A stretch of 64,000 nt of DNA, taken from the NCBI GenBank assembly GCA_024508675.1, contig JANINQ010000005.1, forward strand, positions 372,001-436,000, in the 5' to 3' direction. The position numbers and the translations under genes are program-made. The stretch is from Afipia sp. (lineage in GTDB: Bacteria; Pseudomonadota; Alphaproteobacteria; Rhizobiales; Xanthobacteraceae). The notes under the pieces were generated by a model. That model saw only the letters and a list, made by a program, of their open reading frames with translations. It ran no database searches and was not told where the DNA came from. Of this stretch, positions 1 through 7,446 are shown piece by piece. Positions within the stretch are counted from its first letter, which is position 1, and each line of letters opens with the position of its first letter.

Positions 1-1121
1 TGCTCAAGCTGATCGCGGGCAACGGTTGCTGCCGGGAATCCCTTGGCATAGTCCTGCATTACGCTGGTCTTGTAGGCGGCCGGCGAAACGGCGACGTAAC
101 CAGTCTTGATGCTCCACTCGGCGGCACGTTCGGGCGCCGTCATCCACTGGATAAACTTCACGGCGGCCTTCTGCTGCTCCGGCGATGCGTTCTTGAAGAT
201 GTAGAAGCTGCCGCCGCCGGTCGGCGAGCCACGGCGTTCCTTGGCGGGCAGCATGGCCACGCCGAAATTGAACTTCGCGCCATCCTTCACCGCGGTCAGG
301 TTGCCCGTGGTGTGCCACATCATCGCGGTCTTGCCTTCGAGGAAGTCTGTACGCAGCGTTGCCCAGTCGATGCTGCCCGTCGGCATCACATTGTGCTTGC
401 GCGACAGGTCGGTCCAGTAGTCCAGCGCACCAACCGTCTTGGGCGCGGTCAGATAGACCTCGTTACCCGCCTCGTTCATCAGCTTCTGGCCATTCTCGAT
501 CGCGAGCGCACCGAGCATCCAGTAGCCGTAACCGGTGGTCGGAATTTCGACACCCCAGCGCGTTGTGTTGCCGGATGCATCCTTCTTGACGAGCTTCTTG
601 CCCATCTCGACCATTTCGTCCCAAGTGGCCGGAGCCTTTTCCGGATCGAGGCCGGCTTCCTTGAACGCGTCCTTGTTCCAGTAGAGCACAATGGTCGAGC
701 GCTGGAACGGAATGCTCCAGGTCTTTCCGCCGATCTGACCGTTGGCCATGAATGCCGGATAGAATTCCTTGAACCAGGTCTTGTCGGCCACGAGGTCATC
801 CATCGGAACGATGGCGTTCTCATCCATCAGCGTGAAGACGTCGGTCGACAGCAGCACCGAAAGCTGCGGCGGCTGGCCGCCCTTCATCGCCGTCATCGCC
901 TTGGTCATGGTGTCGGTGTAGTTGCCGGCATAAACCGCCGTCACCTTGATGTCCGCGTTCTCCTTCTGGAAACGGGCCACCATATCGTCGATGATCTTGG
1001 TGACCGGTCCACCGACGGCGACCGGATAATACATCGTCAGATCGACCGCCAATGCGGGCTGCGCAAAAGCCGAGACGGCCAGTGCAGCCGCCGCAGCCAT
1101 CATTCGTCCAAAGAACTTCAT
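1..1121 (-). CDS. Extracellular solute-binding protein of a CUT1 ABC importer (partial, UgpB-like)
   Basis: At least 373 codons are visible; the C-terminus lies beyond position 1. The start at 1121 begins MKFFGRMMAAAAALAVSAFA, a typical Sec signal peptide. The mature part reads as a family 1 solute-binding protein: a TYP-type opening (LTMYYPVAVGGP), the conserved 'TWDEMVEMGKKL' region near residue 180, and 'GGGSFYIFKNASPEQQ' followed by 'WMTAPERAAEWS' near the visible end, which resemble UgpB and related sugar or glycerol-3-phosphate binders. It would capture substrate in the periplasm for permeases that presumably lie outside the window. The ATPase gene lies 47 bases upstream on the same strand. 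The substrate cannot be fixed; glycerol-3-phosphate or a polyol is suggested only by family resemblance and by the neighbouring DeoR regulator. Confidence 0.85.
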   Translation of the reverse strand, partial: MKFFGRMMAAAAALAVSAFAQPALAVDLTMYYPVAVGGPVTKIIDDMVARFQKENADIKVTAVYAGNYTDTMTKAMTAMKGGQPPQLSVLLSTDVFTLMDENAIVPMDDLVADKTWFKEFYPAFMANGQIGGKTWSIPFQRSTIVLYWNKDAFKEAGLDPEKAPATWDEMVEMGKKLVKKDASGNTTRWGVEIPTTGYGYWMLGALAIENGQKLMNEAGNEVYLTAPKTVGALDYWTDLSRKHNVMPTGSIDWATLRTDFLEGKTAMMWHTTGNLTAVKDGAKFNFGVAMLPAKERRGSPTGGGSFYIFKNASPEQQKAAVKFIQWMTAPERAAEWSIKTGYVAVSPAAYKTSVMQDYAKGFPAATVARDQLE

Positions 1122-1168
1122 TTAAGTCTCCCCTGTTACCAACTGGCTGCACGCACCCTTTCCGGGTC

Positions 1169-2185
1169 TCAAACAGCCGCAACTCTCTTCGTTTCACTTG
1201 CAGCGGAGTCCATCCGCCGCTCCGATGCCTTCTCGAACCGGTGTTCAAAAGCTGCATCCCACGCGAGACGGATGTCGTCGCCGGGCTGCGATTTGCTGAA
1301 ACCGTCCTGCCGTACCGAAACCGGCTGACCGTCGATCTCGCAAAGAATGATGCTGTCCGCCCCGAGATGCTCGACCGCCTTTACGCGCGCCGGATGACCA
1401 TCATGCGACACGACGCGGATATGCTCCGGACGAATGCCGATCAACTGATCGTCCATGGTGATCAGATTCATCGGCGGCGTGCCGATAAAGCGCGCGGTGA
1501 AAGCAGTCGCGGGCCTGTTGTAGAGTTCTTCCGGCGTTCCGTTCTGTTCGATACGGCCGTCACGCATCAGCACAACCCGATCGGCCATGGTCATCGCTTC
1601 GGTCTGATCGTGGGTCACATAAACCATCGTCATGCCGAGGCGCTGCTGCAGCGAGCGAATTTCGGTGCGCATTTCATGGCGCAGCTTGGCATCGAGATTG
1701 GACAGCGGCTCGTCCATCAGGCAAACGCGCGCTTCCGCGATGATCGCGCGCCCGAGCGCAACACGTTGACGCTGGCCGCCCGACAGTTGAGCGGGTTTGC
1801 GCTCCAGAAGGTGAGATAGACCGACGATGTCGGCGACACGCTTAAGCCGTTCATCGCGCTCGGCGCGCGAGACACGCCGTACCCGCAGACCAAAGACGAT
1901 GTTTTCCGCGACGCTGAGATGCGGAAACAGCGCGTAAGACTGAAACACCATCGAGATTTTGCGTTCAGCCGGCGTGAGGTTCGTGACATCAACGCCGCCG
2001 ATCGTGACCGAGCCGCTGTCCGGCTGCTCGAGACCTGCAATCAGCCGCAGTGTGGTCGACTTGCCGCAACCGGACGGCCCGAGAAGAACGAGCAACGAGC
2101 CCTCTTCCGCTGTCAGGCTCACGTCATCCACGGCCCGCATGGAGCCCCAATGCTTGGACACGTGATCGAGCGAAATCGCCGACAT
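1169..2185 (-). CDS. CUT1-family ABC transporter ATPase (MalK/UgpC type)
   Basis: A 338-residue ATPase energising sugar or polyol import at the cytoplasmic face. Visible motifs in order are Walker A (GPSGCGKST, about residue 40), signature LSGGQRQRVALGRA, Walker B VCLMDEPLSNLDAKLR, the switch His in VYVTHDQTEAMT, and a C-terminal TOBE/regulatory region with IGIRPEHIRVV. The start at 2185 (MSAISLDHVSKHWG) is preferred over an upstream in-frame codon at 2248 because family members begin directly at this strand of the nucleotide-binding domain. It heads a minus-strand operon with the binding-protein gene ending beyond position 1. A divergent DeoR-type regulator and two palindromes lie upstream, so repression by that regulator is likely but inferred. 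Confidence 0.92.
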   Translation of the reverse strand: MSAISLDHVSKHWGSMRAVDDVSLTAEEGSLLVLLGPSGCGKSTTLRLIAGLEQPDSGSVTIGGVDVTNLTPAERKISMVFQSYALFPHLSVAENIVFGLRVRRVSRAERDERLKRVADIVGLSHLLERKPAQLSGGQRQRVALGRAIIAEARVCLMDEPLSNLDAKLRHEMRTEIRSLQQRLGMTMVYVTHDQTEAMTMADRVVLMRDGRIEQNGTPEELYNRPATAFTARFIGTPPMNLITMDDQLIGIRPEHIRVVSHDGHPARVKAVEHLGADSIILCEIDGQPVSVRQDGFSKSQPGDDIRLAWDAAFEHRFEKASERRMDSAASETKRVAAV

Positions 2186-2361
2186 AACTCCCCCGGTTAT
2201 ATCGTCCGCATCCGCAAAAACCTTCGGAAAGCCTTGTCCGCCCCGCACGTCTCCAATCGGAGAGCAATGAAAGACGACATCAGCCCAGCCTGGCTCCTGC
2301 CCTTACAGACGACGCACTCCGCCGAAGAGAACTCTCTGTCGGCAAGGCGCGTGTTTTATTT

Positions 2362-2375
2362 TGTTCATATGAACA
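2362..2375. promoter_or_regulatory. Perfect 14-bp palindrome, candidate DeoR-family operator
   Basis: TGTTCATATGAACA is a perfect inverted repeat in the 265-bp divergent region between the ABC ATPase start (2185) and the DeoR-type regulator start (2451). The TGTTC half resembles half-sites of GlpR-type operators. Function is inferred from position and symmetry only. Confidence 0.5.
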
Positions 2376-2410
2376 CAGTATATGCGCACATGAAACAGCA
2401 ATTGCTCCTC

Positions 2411-2426
2411 TATCGTTCGAATGATA
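2411..2426. promoter_or_regulatory. Second near-palindrome, candidate operator overlapping regulator promoter
   Basis: TATCGTTCGAATGATA is a 16-bp inverted repeat with one mismatched pair. Its centre lies 50 bp (about five helical turns) from the centre of the palindrome at 2362-2375 and 25 bp before the regulator start, which would suit autoregulation. This is an inference from sequence only. Confidence 0.4.
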
Positions 2427-2450
2427 AGTTTTTGTGACAAACGGGGTCCG

Positions 2451-3236
2451 ATGCTTAAAATAGTCAGCCAACGGCAGGCCCGTATCCTGGAGATCGTGCG
2501 AGACGCCGGATTCGCATCGATCGAACATCTCGCAGCCCATTTCGAGGTGACGCAGCAGACGGTCCGGCGGATCGTGAACCAGCTCTGCGATCAGGGGCTT
2601 CTGCGCCGCGTCCATGGCGGGGTCAGCCTTCCGGTCCAGAATCCAAACCTTGCCTATGGCAGCCGCCAAGGCCTCAATCCGGACGCCAAACGCAAGATCG
2701 GTCAGGCCGTTTCCGACTTCGTGCCGGATGGCGCATCGCTGATGATCGGCCTTGGCACGACACCCGAATATGTCGCACAGGCATTATCCCACCGTCAGAA
2801 TCTGCGGATCATCACCAACAACCTGAACGTGGCGATGGCCTTCGCGCGAAATCCTGACGTGGAAATTACCATCGCCGGAGGGACGCTGCGTCCCTTCGAT
2901 CGTGACATCATTGGCGATACGGCGGTCAGGTTCTTTTCCGACTTCAAGGCGGACATCGGAATTTTCGGCGTGGGCGGCATCGACGACGACGGCGCGCTGC
3001 TCGACTTCTATGCCGGCGAGGTTCAGGCCCGTCAGGCCATCGCGGCCAATTGCCGAACATCATTGCTCGTTGCGGATGCAAGCAAGTTCGGACGCAACGC
3101 AACGGTGCGCGGCGGCCATTTCGGCGATTGCCATTACTTTTTTACGGACACGGCGATCCCGGAGAGCTTCCGCCATCTCGCGGATCAATATGCAGAGCGC
3201 ATCCATGTCGCGCGGAATGGGAAGGCGGCCGCGTAA
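2451..3236 (+). CDS. DeoR/GlpR-family transcriptional repressor
   Basis: A 261-residue cytoplasmic regulator. Residues about 5-60 form the DeoR-type winged helix-turn-helix (RQARILEIVRDAGFASIEHL, then QQTVRRIVNQLCDQGLLRRVHGG). The rest is the sugar-phosphate-sensing domain of the family, with IGLGTTPEYVAQAL, the TNNLNVA element and a C-terminal VADASKFG motif. An earlier in-frame codon at 2421 would add ten residues ahead of the helix-turn-helix; the ATG at 2451 (MLKIVSQRQ) fits the family better. It is divergent from the CUT1 importer genes, and DeoR regulators next to CUT1 systems usually respond to a phosphorylated product of the imported sugar or polyol. The effector is unknown. Confidence 0.88.
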   Translation: MLKIVSQRQARILEIVRDAGFASIEHLAAHFEVTQQTVRRIVNQLCDQGLLRRVHGGVSLPVQNPNLAYGSRQGLNPDAKRKIGQAVSDFVPDGASLMIGLGTTPEYVAQALSHRQNLRIITNNLNVAMAFARNPDVEITIAGGTLRPFDRDIIGDTAVRFFSDFKADIGIFGVGGIDDDGALLDFYAGEVQARQAIAANCRTSLLVADASKFGRNATVRGGHFGDCHYFFTDTAIPESFRHLADQYAERIHVARNGKAAA

Positions 3237-3263
3237 ACGTGCGCCGTCTCACCTTTTCACGAG

Positions 3264-4037
3264 TCAGCGTTCGACAAACGCCTTCTCGACCACGAACTCG
3301 CCTGGCTCGCAGTGATTGCCCTCGGTGAATCTTCTGTCGAGCAGCAGCGTGCGTGTGTCCTGGAGCAGCGCCGGGCTCCCGCAGATCATGACGCGGTCAT
3401 GCGCGGCTTCAAGCGGCGCCAGATTCGTGTCGCTGAACAGCTTGCCTGATGTCATCAGGTCGGTGATGCGCCCGCGATTGCGGAACGGATCGCGCGTGAC
3501 CGTCGGATAATAGATCAACTGGTTGCGCACCAGTTCGCCGATCAGGTCGTCCTTCGGCAGATGGTCATTGATCATCTCGCCATAGGCAAGCTCGGCAACA
3601 TGACGGCAACCGTGCAGCAGCACAACCTTCTCGAAACGGTCGTAAGTCTCCGGGTCCTTGATGATGCTCAGGAACGGGGCGAGCCCGGTGCCGGTGCCCA
3701 CCAGATAGAGATTGCGGCCATCTTTCAGGTTGTCGATGACCAGCGTGCCGGTCGCCTTGCGTCCGACGATGATCTGCTCGCCCTCTTTCAGATGCTGGAG
3801 GCGCGAGGTCAGCGGCCCGTCCGGCACCTTGATCGAGAAGAACTCGAGCTTGTCCTCGTAATTCGCGCTCGCCACGCTGTAAGCCCGCAGCAGCGGCTTC
3901 TCACCGACCTTCAGGCCGATCATCGTGAATTCGCCGTTGCGGAAGCGAAAAGACGGGTCGCGGGTGGTGGTGAAGCTGAACAGCGTGTCGGTCCAGTGGT
4001 GGACGCTGAGAACGCTCTCCTGATTGAAATTGCTCAT
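3264..4037 (-). CDS. fpr: Ferredoxin-NADP+ reductase (FAD-binding)
   Basis: A 257-residue flavoprotein that moves electrons between NADPH and ferredoxin or flavodoxin in the cytoplasm. The start at 4037 (MSNFNQESVLSVHHWTDTLF) matches bacterial FPR proteins; upstream in-frame sequence is not family-like. The FAD-binding RAYSVAS motif is at residues 51-57, the NADP-binding GTGTGLAPFLS stretch at about 114-124, and the C-terminal tail ends EFVVEKAFVER, typical of subclass IIA enzymes. It is transcribed divergently from the enamidase gene and shares with it a GTATAC-centred near-palindrome at 4112-4131. By context it may supply reduced ferredoxin to 6-hydroxynicotinate reductase. It could equally be a housekeeping fpr that happens to lie here. 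Confidence 0.92.
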   Translation of the reverse strand: MSNFNQESVLSVHHWTDTLFSFTTTRDPSFRFRNGEFTMIGLKVGEKPLLRAYSVASANYEDKLEFFSIKVPDGPLTSRLQHLKEGEQIIVGRKATGTLVIDNLKDGRNLYLVGTGTGLAPFLSIIKDPETYDRFEKVVLLHGCRHVAELAYGEMINDHLPKDDLIGELVRNQLIYYPTVTRDPFRNRGRITDLMTSGKLFSDTNLAPLEAAHDRVMICGSPALLQDTRTLLLDRRFTEGNHCEPGEFVVEKAFVER

Positions 4038-4111
4038 GTCGCTCGATCCAGTTGGGTGGTCCGGCCGCGGGGCAAAATCAAAAAACGCAGAGACAGATTG
4101 CCTCGCCAAAT

Positions 4112-4131
4112 TTCATTTGTATACTAATGAA
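4112..4131. promoter_or_regulatory. GTATAC-centred operator 1 between fpr and enamidase
   Basis: TTCATTTGTATACTAATGAA is a 20-bp inverted repeat with one mismatched pair, centred on GTATAC. It lies 74 bp upstream of the fpr start and 82 bp upstream of the enamidase start. The same core recurs at 14365-14384 and 14537-14556 in the other divergent promoter region of the nicotinate genes, which supports a shared regulator. Confidence 0.6.
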
Positions 4132-4213
4132 TAATCCAGCTTGATCCCGCCGTCAAGCCGCGCTCAAGTTGGTTCCAGACTGCCGCGAAGGCATTGAACA
4201 GAAGGAACAATCC

Positions 4214-5413
4214 ATGTCCCACGATGCGCCCCAAGCCCCCGCCGGCCCGATCAAGCTGGTCATCCGCAACATCGGCCTGATGCTGAGCGGGGACATGGAC
4301 AAGCCGATCCTGGACGCCGACACTATCGTGGCAGAGAATGGCAGGATCAGCGCCATCGGGCGCGCCAAGGATGTCAACACGGAAGGCGCAACCACCATTG
4401 TTGACGCCAATGGCACGACGGTGACTCCCGGCCTGATCGACAGCCATGTTCACCCGGTAGCGGGCGAATGGACGCCGCGGCAGAATCAGATCGGCTGGAT
4501 CGACAGCTTCCTGCATGGCGGGGTGACCACCATGATCTCGGCAGGCGAAGTCCATATGCCGGGCCGCCCCAAGGACATTGTTGGCGTCAAGGCGATGGCG
4601 ATTTTCGCCCAGCGCGCGTTCGACAATCTACGCCCGGGCGGTGTCAAGGTTCATGCCGGTGCGCCGGTGATCGAACAAGGCATGACGGAAGAGGATTTCA
4701 AGGACATGGCAACGGCCGGCGTCCGCTGGCTTGGCGAAGTCGGGCTCGGCAGCGTCAAGGACGGCCCGACGGCGCGCAAGATGGTCGCCTGGGCACGCAA
4801 GTACGGCATGAACAGCACGATCCATACCGGCGGCCCGTCGATTCCGGGCTCCGGCCTGATTGACGCGGACGTCGTGCTCGAAGCCGACACGGACATTGTC
4901 GGCCACATCAACGGCGGCCACACCGCCCTGCCCGACGGCCAGATCCGCTGCATCTGCGAGGGCTGCAAACGTGGCCTCGAACTGGTCCACAACGGCAATG
5001 AGCGCGCGGCGCTCTACACCCTGCGGCTGGCCCGCGAGATGAAGGAGCTGAATCGCGTGATTCTGGGCACTGACGCGCCGGCCGGATCGGGCGTTCAGCC
5101 TCTCGGCATCCTGCGGATGGTGTCGCTGCTGTCGTCGCTGGGTGACGTGCCGGCGGAGCTCGCCTTCTGCTTCGCGACAGGCAACACCGCGCGGATGCGC
5201 GCGCTGGATTGCGGCATTATCGAAGTCGGCCGCGCGGCAGATTTTGTCATCATGGACAAAGCGCAGCACTCCGCGGGGAAGAACCTACTCGACAGCGTTC
5301 AACTCGGCGACCTGCCCGGCATTGGCATGACCATCATCGACGGCATCGTCCGCACCCAGCGCAGCCGCAACACACCACCGGCCACCAAGGTGCCGGAGGT
5401 CGTTGGACACTAG
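4214..5413 (+). CDS. ena: Enamidase (6-oxo-1,4,5,6-tetrahydronicotinate amidohydrolase)
   Basis: A 399-residue metal-dependent amidohydrolase resembling Eubacterium barkeri enamidase, which opens the ring of 6-oxo-1,4,5,6-tetrahydronicotinate to give 2-formylglutarate and ammonium. Visible features are an N-terminal beta domain, GLIDSHVHPVAGEW with the metal-binding HxH at residues 78-80, later ligand candidates in STIHTGGPS and GHINGGHTALPDG, and the conserved Asp in LGTDAPAGSG. A Cys-rich patch (CICEGCKRG) follows the second His region. The start at 4214 has an AAGGAAC ribosome site 7 bases upstream. Context supports the assignment: 6-hydroxynicotinate reductase and nicotinate dehydrogenase genes are nearby. 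Other cyclic amidohydrolases are possible but fit the neighbourhood less well. Confidence 0.85.
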   Translation: MSHDAPQAPAGPIKLVIRNIGLMLSGDMDKPILDADTIVAENGRISAIGRAKDVNTEGATTIVDANGTTVTPGLIDSHVHPVAGEWTPRQNQIGWIDSFLHGGVTTMISAGEVHMPGRPKDIVGVKAMAIFAQRAFDNLRPGGVKVHAGAPVIEQGMTEEDFKDMATAGVRWLGEVGLGSVKDGPTARKMVAWARKYGMNSTIHTGGPSIPGSGLIDADVVLEADTDIVGHINGGHTALPDGQIRCICEGCKRGLELVHNGNERAALYTLRLAREMKELNRVILGTDAPAGSGVQPLGILRMVSLLSSLGDVPAELAFCFATGNTARMRALDCGIIEVGRAADFVIMDKAQHSAGKNLLDSVQLGDLPGIGMTIIDGIVRTQRSRNTPPATKVPEVVGH

Positions 5414-5420
5414 CGATCAG

Positions 5421-5924
5421 TTAGCGCAGCTTGCTGAGAAGCGCGACGAAAGTGTCGCGCTCCCTGGTGTCCAGTGGCGCAAGCGTTTCTCTTGAAATGG
5501 CCAGCGCATGAGGCGCAGCTTTCTCGGCCATCGCCTGCCCTGCTCGCGTCAGGCTTACCAAAAGCCGGCGACCATCGTCCGGATCGGGACTTGTCTCGGT
5601 GAGGCCTCTTGCCGTCAACCGGTCAATCACCCCCTTGATGGTGGCGACATCCATCGCGGTCAGCCGCCCGAGCTGATTTTGCGAACAGGGTCCGGTTTCG
5701 GTGAGCTTTGCGAGCGCGGCCCATTGCGTCGGCGTCAGGTTGATGCCGATCTCCTTTGCGAAGATCGTCGCATGCCGCTGCCAGACCTGGCGGAGAATGA
5801 ACCCGATCTGATCGTCGAGAACGTATGGCGATTTCGACACCTTTCCGTTTCGCTTTGGCGCGCTTGACTTGGCTGAAGCTGTTACCTTGGCCGCAGCAGC
5901 CTTACTCAGCACGGTCTTGGCCAT
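5421..5924 (-). CDS. MarR-family regulator, candidate nicotinate regulator (NicR-like role)
   Basis: A 167-residue protein with a Lys/Ala-rich N-terminal extension (about residues 1-30) followed by a MarR winged helix-turn-helix: WQRHATIFAKEIGINLTPTQ, then TETGPCSQNQLGRLTAMDVA and the wing TSPDPDDGRRLLVSLT. It is the last gene of the minus-strand operon that starts with 6-hydroxynicotinate reductase and follows livF by 29 bases. It converges with the enamidase gene, ending 7 bases from that gene's stop. In Pseudomonas putida nicotinate degradation is controlled by a MarR-type repressor, NicR, so by analogy this protein probably binds the three GTATAC-centred sites and responds to 6-hydroxynicotinate or a related acid. 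That role is inferred. Confidence 0.82.
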   Translation of the reverse strand: MAKTVLSKAAAAKVTASAKSSAPKRNGKVSKSPYVLDDQIGFILRQVWQRHATIFAKEIGINLTPTQWAALAKLTETGPCSQNQLGRLTAMDVATIKGVIDRLTARGLTETSPDPDDGRRLLVSLTRAGQAMAEKAAPHALAISRETLAPLDTRERDTFVALLSKLR

Positions 5925-5953
5925 GTCCGCTCCCTTACGCTTCGTTCTCGTGT

Positions 5954-6658
5954 CTACACCGCCAGATGTGCGTCACGAATATCCGGACGCGCCTCAAGCT
6001 CGCCCATAGTGCCGCTAAAGCAGATGCGGCCACGCTCGATGATATAGGCGCGATCGGAGATCAGATTGGCAAAGTGCAGATTCTGCTCCGAGACAACGAT
6101 GCTGACGCCTTCCTTCTTCATCGCAAGGATCGCATCCACCATCTGCTCGACAATTTTCGGCGACAGGCCTTCAGACGGTTCATCCAGCAGCACCAATGAA
6201 GGATTTCCCATAAGCGTGCGTGCGATGGTGAGCATCTGCTGTTCGCCGCCGCTCATGCGTCCCCCCATGCGTCCGCGCATTTCGCCAAGATTCGGGAATA
6301 GCGTGAAAAGTTTCTCGCGCGTCCACTGCGGCGCATTGGATCGCGGCGGCTGACGGCCGACCTCGAGATTTTCTTCGACCGTCAGATCCGTAAAGATGCG
6401 GCGCTCCTCGGGCACATACCCGAGACCGTTGCGGACAATGGCATGGGTCGGCTGCTTCGAGACATCCTGCCCCTCGAAGATGATCTGTCCTTCGCGCTGC
6501 TCGACCAGACCGACAATCGAGCGGAAGGTGGTCGATTTTCCCGCGCCGTTACGACCGAGAAGCGCGACGACCTCGCCAGCGCCGACCTCCAGCGCTACAT
6601 CGAACAGGATATGCGCCGGTCCGTAATAGCTGTTCAGTCCCTGAACCTGGAGCTTCAT
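5954..6658 (-). CDS. livF: LIV-type ABC transporter ATPase (LivF)
   Basis: A 234-residue nucleotide-binding protein of the branched-chain amino acid/amide (HAAT) importer class. Walker A is ALLGRNGAGKST, the signature MSGGEQQMLTIARTL, Walker B LVLLDEPSEGLSP, and the switch His region SEQNLHF carries Gln/Asn in place of the usual His, as is normal in LivF. The start overlaps the livG stop by four bases, so the two are translationally coupled. The operon begins with nicotinate-pathway genes, so the importer probably takes up nicotinate or a related carboxylate rather than leucine. That substrate is inferred from context. Confidence 0.9.
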   Translation of the reverse strand: MKLQVQGLNSYYGPAHILFDVALEVGAGEVVALLGRNGAGKSTTFRSIVGLVEQREGQIIFEGQDVSKQPTHAIVRNGLGYVPEERRIFTDLTVEENLEVGRQPPRSNAPQWTREKLFTLFPNLGEMRGRMGGRMSGGEQQMLTIARTLMGNPSLVLLDEPSEGLSPKIVEQMVDAILAMKKEGVSIVVSEQNLHFANLISDRAYIIERGRICFSGTMGELEARPDIRDAHLAV

Positions 6659-7446
6659 GCCGATGCTCCCTCGCGATGGCGCGCGTCGTAAACCAGCCCT
6701 TCGCCGAGATAGATCGCACGGACTTGCGGATTGCGCCGAACCTCCTCGGGCGATCCTTCCGCGATCAGCGTGCCGCGATTGAGCACCAGAATGCGGTCGG
6801 CATGCTCGAACACCACATCCATGTCGTGTTCGGTGAACAGAACTCCGATCGCCTTCTCCCGCGCAATGCGCGCGGTGAGTTTCATCAGTTCAACACGTTC
6901 GCGTGGCGCCATACCGGCGGTCGGCTCATCCATCAAAAGCAGCTTGGGCTGGTTGGCGAGAGCGATGGCAAGTTCCAGGCGCTTCAGATCCCCATAGGCG
7001 AGTTCGCCGCATGGCCGCTCGGCGTAACCGCTCATGCCGACGAGATCGAGTAACCGGTCGGCTTCGTCGCGCTCGAATTCCGGTGCCGAGCGCCACATGT
7101 TGAAGAGCCGGGAATTGTAGGACACCAGCGGAACCTGCACATTCTCGCGCACCGTCATGGTCGGGAATGTCGCAGTGATCTGGAATGTCCGTCCCACGCC
7201 AAGCCGCCAGATCGCGCGCGGCTTCTGGCCTGTCGTATCCCGGCCCAGCAGATGAATGCGGCCGCTGTCAGGCACGTTCTGGCCATTCAGCATATCGAAG
7301 CAAGTGCTCTTGCCTGCGCCATTGGGACCGATCAGTGCGAGGATTTCGCCCGCAGCCAGCGAGAACGACACGCCACGCACGGCGTGCACCCCGCCATAGG
7401 ATTTGGTCAGGCCTTCAACAGCAAGCAGTGTGGGTGCGGCACTCAT
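6655..7446 (-). CDS. livG: LIV-type ABC transporter ATPase (LivG)
   Basis: A 263-residue ATPase of the HAAT importer class. It shows Walker A (ALIGPNGAGKSTCFDMLNG), the LivG-typical VGRTFQ motif, the signature region ELAYGDLKRLELAIALA (a diverged LSGG, common in LivG), Walker B LLLMDEPTAGMAP and switch His in LFTEHDMDVVF. Its start overlaps the LivH-LivM fusion stop by four bases. It would pair with LivF below the membrane to drive uptake by the fused permease. Substrate specificity is not encoded here; linkage to the nicotinate operon points to a pyridine carboxylate. Confidence 0.9.
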   Translation of the reverse strand: MSAAPTLLAVEGLTKSYGGVHAVRGVSFSLAAGEILALIGPNGAGKSTCFDMLNGQNVPDSGRIHLLGRDTTGQKPRAIWRLGVGRTFQITATFPTMTVRENVQVPLVSYNSRLFNMWRSAPEFERDEADRLLDLVGMSGYAERPCGELAYGDLKRLELAIALANQPKLLLMDEPTAGMAPRERVELMKLTARIAREKAIGVLFTEHDMDVVFEHADRILVLNRGTLIAEGSPEEVRRNPQVRAIYLGEGLVYDARHREGASA

